Positions 8,743-18,883 of a DNA stretch of 64,000 nucleotides are shown here, in pieces. Below the pieces are notes generated by a model, which ran no database searches, was not told the origin of the DNA, and was given only the letters and a program-made list of their open reading frames with translations. Location of the stretch: assembly GCF_003368325.1 (NCBI RefSeq), contig NZ_CP031466.1:1426001-1490000 (forward strand), given 5' to 3'. The position numbers and the translations under genes were made by a program. This DNA is from Paraburkholderia caffeinilytica. Its GTDB lineage: Bacteria > Pseudomonadota > Gammaproteobacteria > Burkholderiales > Burkholderiaceae. Within the stretch, counting starts at the first letter, position 1. Each line of letters begins with the position of its first letter.

Positions 8743-9049
8743 GGCGAGTGGCAAATATGAATGATGGTCAAAGACGATTGATGCGTTTCGATTTGGCTGA
8801 GGCCGAATGACCGACTATCTTATCGTCAGTACCTTTCGATTCCCTCGGCAAGGGTTTCCTTTGAGGCACGTCGATTTTCCTTTGAAGCACGCCGATTCAA
8901 CTGTGGATTTTCAAGGCCGGGCGCGCTGTCAGCAAAAGTTTATTGCGTCAAACGGACAGGCTATGAAGCATCCATTACCTATAGTTCGTGCGCGAAGCGT
9001 GTAGTTTTGCAACATTCTATTCTCGACAGAAGAAACTCACGGCAAAACA
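8743..9049. other. Intergenic region, divergent promoters
   Basis: About 307 nt separate the AAA+ gene (minus) from the porin (plus). The right half is relatively A/T-rich and should hold the porin promoter, but I see no confident -35/-10 pair, operator or hairpin. Confidence 0.5.
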
Positions 9050-10156
9050 ATGAGACTCCATACGAAACTAATGGCCGCCCTGGCGGTGGCAAGTCCGCTG
9101 GCATACGGTCAGACGAGCGTGTCGTTATATGGCCGTCTCGACGGCGGTCTGGAATATCTGAATCACATCGACAATGGCGCGGGCGGCAGTTCGAGCCGCT
9201 GGAGTGCTGAAGGCGGCGATTGGGGCACCAGTATGCTGGGCCTCAAAGGCAATGAAGATCTGGGCGGCGGCCTGAGTGCGATCTTCAACCTCGAAACCGG
9301 TCTGCAGATCATGAATGGCACGACGAGCGGCGGACGGTTGTGGTCACGGCGTGCCTTCGTCGGCCTGAAGAGCGATCAGTTGGGCACGCTGCAAGCCGGG
9401 CGCAATCTGTTTATCGATAGCGACGGCGTGTGGGAATTCGATCCGTTCGTGCAGCAGGCATTTTCGTCGGCGTCGCTCGTGCGTGGGCGCAACTGGCAGC
9501 AGACCAGCAACAACGTCGAGTATCACAGCCCGGTGTTCTGGGGCTTCGACGTGCAGGCGCAATACGCGTTGGGCAATCAGGCCGGCGCATTCAACCGCGG
9601 TGCGTCAGGCGAGTTTGGCCGCTCCGACGGCATCATGCTGACCTATCACTCGCCGCTCTTCGACGTGCGCGGCATCTACGACGAACTGCGTGACAGCAAC
9701 GGGCGCTTCAGCAATATCTTCCAGGCTTCGCGCGAATATTTCGCCGGTGCGAATGTGCATTTCGATGCGTGGAAGATCCAGGGCGCGTATACGCATTACT
9801 CGGCGCCGGATTCACCGGTGGGCGTGGCCGATAGTGCCGATCACTACTGGCTCGGCGCGACGTACAACATCCAGTCGCGCTGGGCGGTGACGGCGGGCGG
9901 CTATTACATCAAGGTCGGCGACGGCGGCGGCGATGCCGCGCACGACCCGTCCGGCCACGCGATGATGTACCTGCTCGGCACGACCTATAACCTGTCGAAG
10001 CGTACCTTCGTGTACGGCACGGTGGGCTACGTGCGCAACGGCAGCAACTCGAATTTCTCGCTTGAAGCGTCGCCGCGCGATGCCACCAATAACACGAGCC
10101 CACTTACCGGTGAATCGCAAACCGGCGCGTATGTCGGGATGCTGCATCAGTTTTAA
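9050..10156 (+). CDS. Outer-membrane porin, Gram-negative (OmpC-like) family
   Basis: This 368-aa beta-barrel precursor has a signal peptide MRLHTKLMAALAVASPLAYG cleaved before QTSVSLYGRLDGG, the classic mature start of Burkholderia porins. Alternating polar and apolar strands, SRRAFVGLKSDQLGTLQAGR (residues about 92-111), and a terminal Phe in GMLHQF for BAM-mediated insertion are all visible. It forms a trimeric, weakly selective diffusion pore in the outer membrane. It stands as a single gene; a 400-nt intergenic region follows. Confidence 0.93.
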   Translation: MRLHTKLMAALAVASPLAYGQTSVSLYGRLDGGLEYLNHIDNGAGGSSSRWSAEGGDWGTSMLGLKGNEDLGGGLSAIFNLETGLQIMNGTTSGGRLWSRRAFVGLKSDQLGTLQAGRNLFIDSDGVWEFDPFVQQAFSSASLVRGRNWQQTSNNVEYHSPVFWGFDVQAQYALGNQAGAFNRGASGEFGRSDGIMLTYHSPLFDVRGIYDELRDSNGRFSNIFQASREYFAGANVHFDAWKIQGAYTHYSAPDSPVGVADSADHYWLGATYNIQSRWAVTAGGYYIKVGDGGGDAAHDPSGHAMMYLLGTTYNLSKRTFVYGTVGYVRNGSNSNFSLEASPRDATNNTSPLTGESQTGAYVGMLHQF

Positions 10157-10555
10157 CGCGGCTTTGGCGGCATGCCCGGCAGCAACGTTGGCAACACAGC
10201 AAACAGCATTAAAAACAGGTGGGCGATACGACAGGCATCGCAGCGTCTGCAGTACGTATTCGTATTGCGGCCCCCGAATCCCGCGCAATGCCGGAGAAGT
10301 AGCGCGCCGGACAGAATCGCAAGCCGCTTGAAAGAACGGTCGCCAATCATCGGCACGGCACAGCACGGCACGACGCGGCACAGGATGTAACGCGCCGTGC
10401 AGATTCGCGCGCATCGGCGCATCATCGATGAGCCTTGTGGTCCTCATGCGTTCTTCCACGTTCTTGCACGTTTTTCCAGACGAACACCGGTCGCCGACCC
10501 ACCGATACAGTGCGCGTCCCGGCGATGCCTCCAACCGCCGAACAAGGAGTGTCCC
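10157..10555. other. Intergenic region between porin and transketolase
   Basis: About 400 nt. It contains short direct repeats of CGGCAC/CAGCAC type near 10350-10382 and an AAGGAG ribosome site for tkt at 10544-10549. I see no credible gene, riboswitch or terminator. Confidence 0.5.
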
Positions 10556-12640
10556 ATGCAAAACGATCCCGCCCTCGATCAGTTGTGCATCAACACGATT
10601 CGCACGCTGTCGATGGACGCAGTGCAAAAGGCCAATTCCGGTCACCCCGGCACGCCGATGGCATTGGCGCCGGTCGCCTACCATCTGTGGCAAAACCACC
10701 TTCGCTACGATCCGGACGAGCCGCTGTGGCCGAATCGGGACCGCTTCGTGCTCTCGGTGGGGCACGCGTCGATGCTGTTGTACTCGCTGCTGCATCTGGC
10801 GAACGTGAAGGCCGTGGACGAGCATGGCAAGCCGACCGGTTCGCCCGCCGTCTCGCTCGACGACATCGAACATTTCCGCCAGATCGACAGCAAGACGCCT
10901 GGCCACCCCGAATTCCGCTTGACCACCGGTGTGGAAACGACCACCGGCCCGCTCGGCCAGGGGCTGGGCAATAGCGTCGGCATGGCGATGGCGGCACGCT
11001 GGCACGAAAGCCACTTCAACCAGCCCGATGCACCGCTGTTCGATTACCGCGTCTATGCGCTATGCGGCGACGGCGACATGATGGAAGGCATCTCGCACGA
11101 AGCCGCTTCGCTGGCGGGGCATCTGAAGCTGTCGAATCTGATCTGGATCTACGACAGCAACCGCATCACCATCGAGGGCCACACCGACCTCGCGTACAGC
11201 GACGACGTGGAGAGCCGTTTCCGCGGCTACAACTGGCACACGCTGCATGTGAACGATGCGAACGACACCGCGGCGCTGGAGGCCGCGCTGGTCGAGGCAA
11301 AAAGCGTCACGGATAGGCCGACGCTGATCGTGGTCCATAGCATCATCGCTTGGGGCGCGCCGCACAAGCAGGACACGTCTGCCGCGCATGGCGAGGCATT
11401 GGGTGTCGAAGAAGTGGCGCTGACCAAGAAGTTCTATGGCTGGCCCGAAGACAAATTCTTCTACGTGCCGGACGGCGTGCACGAACGCTTTGCGCAGGGT
11501 ATCGGCGCGCGTGGCAAGACGGCGCGCGCGGAATGGCAGGCCCGGTACGATACATACAGGAAGCAATACCCGGACCTGTCGCGTGAATTCGCACAGATGG
11601 AGGCGCACGAATTGCCGCAGGGTTGGGACAGCGACATCCCCGCCTTCGATGCCGATCCGAAAGGCCTTGCCTCGCGCGACTCGTCGGGCAAGGTACTGAA
11701 CGCCATTGCCGCACGCGTGCCCTGGATGATCGGCGGTGCGGCCGATCTCGCGCCGTCCACCAAAACCAATCTGAAATTCGAAGGTGCCGGCAGCTTCGAA
11801 TCGGGCAACTATGGTGGATGCAACCTGCACTTCGGGATTCGCGAGCACGGAATGGGGGCGGCGGTGAACGGGCTCGCGTTGTCGAACATGCGGCCGTTCG
11901 GTTCGACCTTCCTGATTTTTAGCGACTACATGAAACCGCCGATTCGCCTTTCCGCGATCATGGAGGTACCGGCGATCTACGTGTTCACGCACGATTCGAT
12001 CGGCGTCGGCGAGGATGGTCCGACCCATCAGCCGATCGAGCAACTGGCTTCGCTGCGTGGCGTGCCGGGACTGACGGTGCTGCGTCCGGGCGATGCGAAT
12101 GAGGTTGCCGAGGCCTGGCGAGTGGCGATGTCGCATCCGCGGCGGCCGTCGTGCATCATCGTGTCGCGTCAGGCGCTGCCGACTCTGGACCGCACGCGCT
12201 ATGCGTCGGCGAAAGGCGTGCAGAAGGGCGCTTATGTGCTCGCCGATGCGCCTGTCGGGCAGAAGCCTGAAGTGATTCTGCTCGGCACGGGCAGCGAGCT
12301 GTCGCTATGCGCCGACGTCTACGAGAAGCTCAGTAGCGAAGGGATTGCGGCACGCGTGGTATCGATGCCGTCGTGGGACATCTTCGAGCAACAGGACGCG
12401 GCCTATCGGGATGCCGTGCTGCCGCCCGATGTGGATGCGCGCGTGGCCGTCGAGCAGGCGGCCACGCTGGGTTGGGACCGCTATGTCGGACGGCTCGGCG
12501 CGCAGGTGGTGATGCATACGTTCGGCGCCTCCGCGCCGCTCGCCGATCTGAAGAAGAAGTTCGGCTTCACGCCGGAGCGCGTGTACGACGCGGCGAAGCA
12601 GCAGATTGCGCGGGTGAAGGGCGGGAGCGGCAAGGCGTAG
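10556..12640 (+). CDS. tkt: Transketolase
   Basis: This 694-aa enzyme of the non-oxidative pentose phosphate pathway moves two-carbon units between sugar phosphates using thiamine diphosphate and Mg2+. Hallmarks are NSGHPGTPMALAP at residues 23-35, HASMLLYSLLHL, the ThDP-binding GDGDMMEGISHEAASLAG (about 170-187), and the C-terminal FGIREHGMGAAVNG and THDSIGVGEDGPTHQP. Length is normal for the family. The start at 10556 follows an AAGGAG site by 6 nt; the longer upstream reading frame has no homology. It is transcribed alone. With the 6-phosphogluconate dehydrogenase and class I aldolase nearby, the 10-20 kb stretch is rich in sugar-phosphate enzymes, though not as one operon. Confidence 0.95.
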   Translation: MQNDPALDQLCINTIRTLSMDAVQKANSGHPGTPMALAPVAYHLWQNHLRYDPDEPLWPNRDRFVLSVGHASMLLYSLLHLANVKAVDEHGKPTGSPAVSLDDIEHFRQIDSKTPGHPEFRLTTGVETTTGPLGQGLGNSVGMAMAARWHESHFNQPDAPLFDYRVYALCGDGDMMEGISHEAASLAGHLKLSNLIWIYDSNRITIEGHTDLAYSDDVESRFRGYNWHTLHVNDANDTAALEAALVEAKSVTDRPTLIVVHSIIAWGAPHKQDTSAAHGEALGVEEVALTKKFYGWPEDKFFYVPDGVHERFAQGIGARGKTARAEWQARYDTYRKQYPDLSREFAQMEAHELPQGWDSDIPAFDADPKGLASRDSSGKVLNAIAARVPWMIGGAADLAPSTKTNLKFEGAGSFESGNYGGCNLHFGIREHGMGAAVNGLALSNMRPFGSTFLIFSDYMKPPIRLSAIMEVPAIYVFTHDSIGVGEDGPTHQPIEQLASLRGVPGLTVLRPGDANEVAEAWRVAMSHPRRPSCIIVSRQALPTLDRTRYASAKGVQKGAYVLADAPVGQKPEVILLGTGSELSLCADVYEKLSSEGIAARVVSMPSWDIFEQQDAAYRDAVLPPDVDARVAVEQAATLGWDRYVGRLGAQVVMHTFGASAPLADLKKKFGFTPERVYDAAKQQIARVKGGSGKA

Positions 12641-12714
12641 GGTGTGTGTTTGCAGACGGTCGTTAGCGCTGCTATACGTCGTTTTAGGCAGCTATATACC
12701 GCTTTACGCCGCCA

Positions 12715-13815
12715 TTACGGCTCGGCGATCGTCTGCGCTTCTGCAAAGCCAGTCTCGCCGGCCGTGTTGTCGAGCGTGCTGCGATAGCCGCGCGATCGCA
12801 TTTCGGCAAGCCGGCTGAGCGTTCTCGACAGATCGTGCGCGCCTTCGAGTCCGCTGAGCGCCGCCTCGATCGGTCGATCGGACGCGATGAACAACGCGTG
12901 TTTGCGGTCGTAGAAGATATCGACCAGCCATATGAGCCGCTGCAACGTATGGGCTCGAGTGAGCCACTCGGTGTGCAGCTCGTCGAGAATCAGACCATGC
13001 CATTGTTCCGCGAGGTCGAGATAGTCGAGATGCGAACGGCTCGCCACACACAGGCTCTCAAAGTTTGCCCATAGCAATGCGGCGCCTGCCGCGCGCACGG
13101 CGAGCGGACGGCCTGCCGCGCTGACCGTGGCCGGTTCCAACGTTTCGCTGCCTTCATAGCGCACGAAAATTTGCAGCAGCGCGTCGTCGGTGGCCACGTC
13201 GAGCGGGGCGAAGAAATGCGGCAGCGACGCCTGTTCGCCGTCGAAACGATAATCGCGCGCGCCGTCGAAGTGAATCACGTTGAAGCACCGTTTGATCTGC
13301 TCGATCGTCGGCAGGAAACGCTCGTGAAACTCCGGGTCGCAGAGCAGGCCGTCCGGCGCATAGTTCGAGGTCAGCACGATGCGCGTGCCCAGGCCGAGCG
13401 CGGTATCGAGAAACCGCCCCATCAGGAATGCGTCGGCGATATCGTGCACGTGAAATTCATCGAAGCACAGCAGCGCCACGCCATCGAGCCATTGTCGCGA
13501 GACCGATCCGAGCCGGTCGTCGCCGCGTGGCTCACTCACCAGACGCCGGTTCATTTCGCGCAGGAATTCGTGGAAGTGCAGGCGCCGCTTCCGGCAGCTG
13601 GCCAACTCGAACACCGTATCGACCACCAGGCTTTTGCCGCGTCCAGGCAGCCCGTGACAATAGACGCCCTGATGCGCGAGCAGGGTGCCGGACTTCGCGC
13701 GTCGCCGATTGGAGCCGAGCAACGTGACGAGCGCCGCGATTGCCTCGCGCTGGTTCGCATCGGGCGCGATGTCGCGCGCAGCGAGGGCGTTGACGACCTG
13801 GGCTTCATCCAGCAT
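12715..13815 (-). CDS. zapE: Cell division protein ZapE (AFG1-like ATPase)
   Basis: This 366-aa P-loop ATPase has Walker A GLPGRGKS at residues 55-62, Walker B LLCFDEFHVHDI at 115-126 and the sensor RIVLTSNYAPDGL near 168, all diagnostic of the AFG1/ZapE family. In E. coli ZapE binds FtsZ polymers and destabilises them during constriction; mitochondrial Afg1 helps quality control. In many beta-proteobacteria zapE follows odhL/lpd; here it stands alone and converges on tkt. The start at 13815 gives a family-normal N-terminus. Confidence 0.9.
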   Translation of the reverse strand: MLDEAQVVNALAARDIAPDANQREAIAALVTLLGSNRRRAKSGTLLAHQGVYCHGLPGRGKSLVVDTVFELASCRKRRLHFHEFLREMNRRLVSEPRGDDRLGSVSRQWLDGVALLCFDEFHVHDIADAFLMGRFLDTALGLGTRIVLTSNYAPDGLLCDPEFHERFLPTIEQIKRCFNVIHFDGARDYRFDGEQASLPHFFAPLDVATDDALLQIFVRYEGSETLEPATVSAAGRPLAVRAAGAALLWANFESLCVASRSHLDYLDLAEQWHGLILDELHTEWLTRAHTLQRLIWLVDIFYDRKHALFIASDRPIEAALSGLEGAHDLSRTLSRLAEMRSRGYRSTLDNTAGETGFAEAQTIAEP

Positions 13816-14492
13816 GGGCAGCAGTCTCCGGCGGTGGTGAGAAAGTTCTGCGTGAGTTGTTGCGCGGTGACAGATGCTTTCGCGTTGCGGCGCGCAAGCA
13901 TCACGTATGAAGGCGGAATGTTACAGCAGTCTCGCTGCGAGGCCGGGGCTGCGCGGCGCCACGGAAAAGCCATTCGCTTCGCTGGCATGGCCGGTTCGCT
14001 GCGACGATATCAGTTCAGGTGTCCGGGATAACCCGCAAGCGGGTTTCTCGATGCGATGCCGTTTTCCGACAAAATTTCGCGTTTTTCTTCAACTGACGTT
14101 TGCGTGTTTTCCCCAACTCGCCACGATTATATTCGCCCGTATACAACGGGTCGATGATGCCGAGGTCGCTACGAAGTTATGCGCAATGCACGCGGCAAGG
14201 GCCGCATGCACGGCGGAAGTGCGTTTCATCCATATTTCAACGCAATATTCCGCGCTTGCGCACGATGTGTCGGGAGGCGTCAAGACAGCATAAATCAGGA
14301 AGCGGCAGTTCGCTCAGTGCGCTATGGTGGTGAGGTAGCGCGTGTGTGTGGCGGAGGAGCCGGTGCGGCGTCGCGAAAACCGAAGCAACTACCCGGCGAG
14401 CGATAAGCGCTTGCCGCGCGGTAGGAGCGAATCTTGCACGCATGTTCCTCGATGCCCAAAAGCAGCACCATAAAGAAGCCAGGGAGACCAGG
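13816..14492. other. Long intergenic region
   Basis: About 680 nt between zapE (minus) and the response regulator (plus). Open frames here have no recognisable domains and atypical codon use, so I call none. A short hairpin AACCCGC-AA-GCGGGTT at 14030-14045 is followed by TCTCG and could be a weak terminator. Both divergent promoters should lie here. Confidence 0.45.
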
Positions 14493-14951
14493 GTGACGTT
14501 CGAAGACAGAGTGGACGAGAGCGATGACGTCGTGGTTTGGCGGACTATTCAGTATGCGATGGCATCAAACCGCCGCGTGCTCGTGGTCGACGATTACCGG
14601 GAAGCGGCCGAAGCGTTGCAGATGCTGCTGAACGCCGACGGCTTCGAATGCCGCGCGCTGGACGATCCGTTCGCCGTCTGCGGCATGGCCTGTGAGTGGC
14701 GGCCGTTCGCGGTTCTTCTCGACATCAAGATGCCGGGCCTCGATGGCCTCGAGCTGGCTCGCCGTCTGCGGGCCAACCCGTTGACGTCGGACATGCTGCT
14801 GGTGGCCTGTACCGCATTTGCTTCGCGCGAAGACCGGGCGCGCGCCAAGGCCGCCGGCTTCGACGCGCATTGCGCCAAACCGCTGACTCCGGAGCGGCTT
14901 TTGCGCGTGCTCGAGTCGGCCACCGCGTTGCATACCGCGGGGCCACAGTAA
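14493..14951 (+). CDS. Single-domain response regulator (CheY-like receiver)
   Basis: This is a 152-aa protein from a GTG at 14493, chosen because AGGGAG at 14481 sits at good spacing; an in-frame ATG at 14562 would also keep the whole domain. Receiver-domain residues are all present: Asp33/Asp34 in VVDD, phospho-acceptor Asp77 in LLDIKMPGLDG, Thr107 in ACTAFA and Lys129 in CAKPLTP. There is no output domain, so signalling must be by protein contact, or the protein acts as a phosphate sink. No histidine kinase is adjacent. Confidence 0.85.
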   Translation: MTFEDRVDESDDVVVWRTIQYAMASNRRVLVVDDYREAAEALQMLLNADGFECRALDDPFAVCGMACEWRPFAVLLDIKMPGLDGLELARRLRANPLTSDMLLVACTAFASREDRARAKAAGFDAHCAKPLTPERLLRVLESATALHTAGPQ

Positions 14952-15013
14952 GCAAGAACCCTAGGCACAAAGCGCATTGTTCGCGACGCTTGCATGCAGC
15001 GCTCGCCGCGAGG

Positions 15014-16033
15014 CTAGCTCTTTTCCTGCGACGCCTCGTACCTGCCGAGCGCCGCCGCGCCGTTCAGCCGGGCGCGCTTGAGTAATGCCTGCTGGGCTTC
15101 CTTGACGTTGCTTGCCTGCCCCTTCCACGCTTGCAGCGGCGGTTCCTGTAACGCGCGGCCATACGAGAAGCTCAGGTTCCACGGCCGCGGTCCGAGGCGA
15201 TTCATGGCGTCGAGATTGGCCGTTGCCTCTTCCGGCGTTTGCCCGCCGGACAGAAACACGATCCCTGGCACCGCCGACGGCACCGTGCGCTTAAGTATCC
15301 GCACGGTGTGCGCCGCGATGTCCGAGGCCGACGATTGCTGCGCATGTTCAGCGCCAGCCAGCACCATGCTCGGCTTGAGCAGAATGTGTTCGAGCACCAC
15401 GCGATGCCGGTGCAGTGCATGAAAGACTTCGTGCAACACGGCCTCGGTCACGTCTGCGCTGCGTGCGATGGTGTGATCGCCGTCCATCAACACCTCCGGC
15501 TCGACGATCGGCACGATGCCCGCTTCCTGCGAGATCGCCGCGTAGCGCGCGAGGGAATCGGCATTCGCCTCGATGGCGAGGCGGCTCGGCAAGCTCGCCG
15601 TGATGTTGTAGACCGCGCGCCATTTCGCGAAGCGCGCGCCTTGCCGCTTGTAATCGACGAAACGCCTGGCGAGGCCGTCGAGACCTTCGGTGATTTCATC
15701 ACCCGGCGCGAGTGCAAGCGCAATCTTGCCGAGGTCCACCTTGATGCCTGGCACGATGCCGTTTTTCGCGGCCAGTTGCGGAAAAGGCGTACCGTCGTCC
15801 GCTTTCTGGCCGAGGGTTTCTTCATAGAGGATCACGCCGCTCACGAATTCGCCGAGACCCGGCGTGGTGAGCAGCAGGTTGCGATAGGCGCGCCGGTTTT
15901 CCTCGCTGGATTCGAGGCCGATCGTCTTGAAGCGTTTGGCGATGGTCGGGCCGCTTTCGTCGGCGGCGAGAAGACCTTTGCCGGGTTGGACCATTGCATT
16001 GACGGTGGCTTGCAGCTCGCTACGGGTGTCCAT
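15014..16033 (-). CDS. Class I fructose-bisphosphate aldolase
   Basis: This 339-aa protein resembles the eukaryote-type class I aldolases, which use a Schiff base rather than metal. Visible hallmarks are GKGLLAADESGPTIAKRF (about residues 18-35), VEPEVLMDGDH (178-187) and the Schiff-base lysine Lys220 in ILLKPSMVLAG. The start at 16033 has a GGGAG site 8 nt upstream; an ATG at 16048 has none. It interconverts fructose-1,6-bisphosphate with dihydroxyacetone phosphate and glyceraldehyde-3-phosphate. The gene stands alone, convergent with the response regulator. Confidence 0.93.
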   Translation of the reverse strand: MDTRSELQATVNAMVQPGKGLLAADESGPTIAKRFKTIGLESSEENRRAYRNLLLTTPGLGEFVSGVILYEETLGQKADDGTPFPQLAAKNGIVPGIKVDLGKIALALAPGDEITEGLDGLARRFVDYKRQGARFAKWRAVYNITASLPSRLAIEANADSLARYAAISQEAGIVPIVEPEVLMDGDHTIARSADVTEAVLHEVFHALHRHRVVLEHILLKPSMVLAGAEHAQQSSASDIAAHTVRILKRTVPSAVPGIVFLSGGQTPEEATANLDAMNRLGPRPWNLSFSYGRALQEPPLQAWKGQASNVKEAQQALLKRARLNGAAALGRYEASQEKS

Positions 16034-16136
16034 GAGGTGTGCTCCCATTAATCCGGTTTGCGGATGAGGCCTTGCAGCAAACGTACGTCGACAACGGTTG
16101 CCGGCGTCTGACTATTTTCGTTCGACAGCGCCGGCT

Positions 16137-16457
16137 TCAAACCGATGCAAAGGCTTCTGAAATCTCCGTGGCGCTGGTGGGACGCACAAGGCGTGCGACT
16201 TCGGCGCCGTCGCGCATGAAGATCAGCGTGGGCCAGAGTTTCACCTTGAAGGACCGGCCCAGCGGACGGCCTGGCCCGTCTTCGATTTTCAGATGCCTGA
16301 TGCCGGCATGCGGTTCGAACGCTTTCGCGATCGATGCTTGTGCACCCTGGCAATAGCCGCACCAGTCCGTGCCGAATTCTATGACCGTGACGCCAGGGAA
16401 GGCGTCGACGTCGGCTCGTGCGGGCGCTTTGGGGGAATAGGCTGGTTGGGTTGCCAT
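16137..16457 (-). CDS. Thioredoxin-family protein
   Basis: This 106-aa single thioredoxin fold has the active site WCGYC (Cys33, Cys36) and the cis-Pro loop KLWPTLIF. The in-frame stretch upstream of 16457 is not counted as protein: the ATG at 16457 has GGAG at good spacing and the domain starts right there. The CGYC pair differs from the CGPC of housekeeping thioredoxins and is more like small disulfide-oxidoreductases. It has no signal peptide, so it is cytosolic, and reduces protein disulfides. It lies 103 nt upstream of the aldolase gene on the same strand and could be co-transcribed. Confidence 0.85.
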   Translation of the reverse strand: MATQPAYSPKAPARADVDAFPGVTVIEFGTDWCGYCQGAQASIAKAFEPHAGIRHLKIEDGPGRPLGRSFKVKLWPTLIFMRDGAEVARLVRPTSATEISEAFASV

Positions 16458-16706
16458 GAATGGATGCTCCGATGCTTTCTTGACTGTGCCGGCAGGATCT
16501 TCCGCTGTTGCGGCGTTTGCGGCGTTTCGCTGCGTGTCGATTTTTGTAAGAGTAGCAGCTATGGTCGCGGTCGTCAGGGAGGCCGCCAGAGCCAATGCAT
16601 CCTGACTCGCGCGGTTCTGAATCTCACACAAACTCATATTCTTGCCAGCGTGACGTGTTAAACGTCATGATTCGCTCTCGAGGCGCCACCGCGCTCAGGA
16701 AAGGAC

Positions 16707-17036
16707 ATGGCAGAAAAGATCTACCTTCGGCACCCCGGCAAGGACGAAACCGTCGCCGTCGGCACTGGCTTCAGTTGGGGCGCATTGCTGCTGGGCTTCG
16801 TCTGGGCCATGTCGAAGCGAATGTGGTTTGCCACTTTCGTCATGCTGGCGGTCAACACGTTGCTGTTTTTCTCGGGCTTGTGGGGTGAAACGATCGGCAC
16901 GATTGGACTGGTGCTGTCGGTGCTGTTTGGCGTCGCCTGCGGTGCTTATGGCAACCAGTGGCACAGATGGACGCTCGAACAGCGCGGCTATGTTGTCGTG
17001 CAGCCGCCAGTTCATCCGCAACGACGCGCGACATAA
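16707..17036 (+). CDS. DUF2628 membrane protein
   Basis: This 109-aa protein has about three hydrophobic segments (residues 23-36, 40-57, 62-82) and the DUF2628 pattern: an N-terminal charged stretch, then WGALLLGFVWAMSKRMW, then YGNQWHRWTLEQRGY. An AGGAAAGG ribosome site precedes the ATG. Function unknown; members are small inner-membrane proteins often next to unrelated genes. Here it is divergent from the thioredoxin gene and 129 nt upstream of an MFS transporter on the same strand. Confidence 0.8.
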   Translation: MAEKIYLRHPGKDETVAVGTGFSWGALLLGFVWAMSKRMWFATFVMLAVNTLLFFSGLWGETIGTIGLVLSVLFGVACGAYGNQWHRWTLEQRGYVVVQPPVHPQRRAT

Positions 17037-17165
17037 ATTTGGGACGCGGGGGCGCAGGTTTACGCGCCCGCAAGCTAAGCCGATAATGCCCCGGTTGTTC
17101 CGGCCACGAAGTCCGCACCGCACATTGCGCGTCGCAGGCTCGCTTTCCCTGACCCACCGCCACTC

Positions 17166-18488
17166 GTGTTGAAAACCGCCCGTTTTTTCGACCTGCTGCG
17201 CATCCCTGGCTTCAAGCCGCTGGCCGCCGCCACGCTCATGCTCGGTGTGGCGATGTCGTTCACCGCTCCGTATCTCTCGCTGTTCGGCGTAGAGCGCGCC
17301 GGCATGACACCGCTCAGGCTCGGCATCTTCATGACGCTGATCGCCGCCAGTGGGGTGCTCGCCAGCACCTTCGCGGGCCGCTGGAGCGATGCGAGCGGAC
17401 GGCATCGGCCGTTGCTGCTGGCGGCGCTGGTGGCCGCCGCGCTCGGCTATCTCTGTCTATGCGTAGTGCGTGACTACCGGCTGTTGCTGGCGGTCGGCAT
17501 TGTCTTCATCGGCGCGGGCGGCTCGGCCATCTCCATGGTGTTTTCGTTCAGCCGTGCGGCGCTGCCGGTGCAGGATCCCGCGGAACGTGCGTTTGCCAGC
17601 GCCACCTTGCGGACCATTCTCTCGGCGGCATGGGTGTTCGGTCCGTCGGTGGGCGCACTGGTGCTGGCCGGCGCCGGCTTCTACGGGCTCTTCCTGTTCG
17701 CGGCGGCAAGTTTCGCGGCCTGCGCCACTATCGTCTGGCGCATGCGGGAGCCGCAAGGCCATCTGGGCGATCACACGGTGGAAGACACGGCCTCGGAACC
17801 GTCGGCCTCGATCACCGTGCCGCCGCTGACCGCACCCGGCGAAGAGGCGCACGAGCACTTGCCTGACGTCGCCTCGCAGAACGACATCCGTCGTGCGGTG
17901 GCCGCGCTCACCTTGCTCGGTCTCGCCGCGAACGCCACCATGATCGTGCTGCCGCTCTACATCGTGCACGGCCTGAACGGCACGCATCTGGACGTGTCGG
18001 TCATGCTCGGTCTCGGCGCCCTGACGGAGATTCCGATGATGCTCGCGCTCGGCGCCAAGTCGTCGACGTTGCACAAGCCGAACTGGCTGGCCGCCTGCGC
18101 GGCGGTTCACGCGCTGTATTTCATCGCGATGTCGCTGGCGGGGACCGTCCACGTGCTGATCCCGATGCAGATCCTCAACGCATTCGTGGTCGCGGTGACC
18201 TCGTGCCTCGGCATGGTCTACGTGCAGGATCTGATGCCGCAGGCGCCGGGCCGCGCGACGGCGCTATTCTTCAACGCAGCGCGAGTCGGCTCGATTCTCT
18301 CCGGGGTGTTGTCGGGTTTGCTGGTCGAGGCATTCAGCTATCGCGGCACGTTCCTGTTCTGCGGATTGCTGGCGCTTTGCGCGCTGGTGCTGTTTGCCGT
18401 GCCGGGCTATCGTTATCCGATCATGTGGCGCGCGGTGCGGCGTTTTGCGCTCGCGCAGTACGACAAGGTCCAGGCACGGCGGCAATAG
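17166..18488 (+). CDS. MFS transporter, sugar-efflux (SetA/SetB-like) type
   Basis: This 440-aa protein starts with GTG at 17166 and has about 12 membrane helices with a long cytoplasmic loop around residues 200-240 (charged, containing EDTASEPSASITVPP). The N-terminal half has the MFS motif AGRWSDASGRHRPLLL (about 77-92). The second half (GMVYVQDLMPQAPGRATALFFNAARVGSI) resembles the Set family, which exports sugars and sugar analogues. The substrate is inferred only from that likeness; drug or amino-acid efflux is also possible. Confidence 0.8.
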   Translation: MLKTARFFDLLRIPGFKPLAAATLMLGVAMSFTAPYLSLFGVERAGMTPLRLGIFMTLIAASGVLASTFAGRWSDASGRHRPLLLAALVAAALGYLCLCVVRDYRLLLAVGIVFIGAGGSAISMVFSFSRAALPVQDPAERAFASATLRTILSAAWVFGPSVGALVLAGAGFYGLFLFAAASFAACATIVWRMREPQGHLGDHTVEDTASEPSASITVPPLTAPGEEAHEHLPDVASQNDIRRAVAALTLLGLAANATMIVLPLYIVHGLNGTHLDVSVMLGLGALTEIPMMLALGAKSSTLHKPNWLAACAAVHALYFIAMSLAGTVHVLIPMQILNAFVVAVTSCLGMVYVQDLMPQAPGRATALFFNAARVGSILSGVLSGLLVEAFSYRGTFLFCGLLALCALVLFAVPGYRYPIMWRAVRRFALAQYDKVQARRQ

Positions 18489-18883
18489 GGCGCGCAGTTC
18501 GCACGCGGCGGCGTGTTCGCCGCGCCGCTCACCGATTCAATGCCCAAAAGCGGCTGCCAAAGCGTCCCACTTTATCCTGTGCCAGAAATGTAAGAAGGCG
18601 GTTAGCTAAATCGAAGCAGGCAGATCAGCTACGGCTTGCGTCGACGCACGTCCGGAACTCCAGGCTATGCAAAACCTCTGCAAAGAGGCGTATCGTCGTT
18701 CGATGCGGACGGGATGCCCGATTCACTGCATGGACGATGCGAGGCGGCTACCGTCTTTCTGTCGGATCACGCGAAACGCAACTACAGTTAGGAGAGCCAC
18801 CCGCCGCATGAGAAGCGCACCGCATGGCCGCAGTACATCGCGCCAGATCGCGCAGCGCAACGAGACACTTTCCGGAGCGAGAT
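18489..18883. other. Intergenic region upstream of 6-phosphogluconate dehydrogenase
   Basis: About 395 nt. Nothing recognisable apart from the GGAGCGAG ribosome site at 18873-18880 that fixes the start of the next gene. Confidence 0.45.

Noticed and set aside
13874..14443. Short frames between zapE and the response regulator
   Set aside because: No domain, no ribosome site and poor codon use. Left as intergenic.
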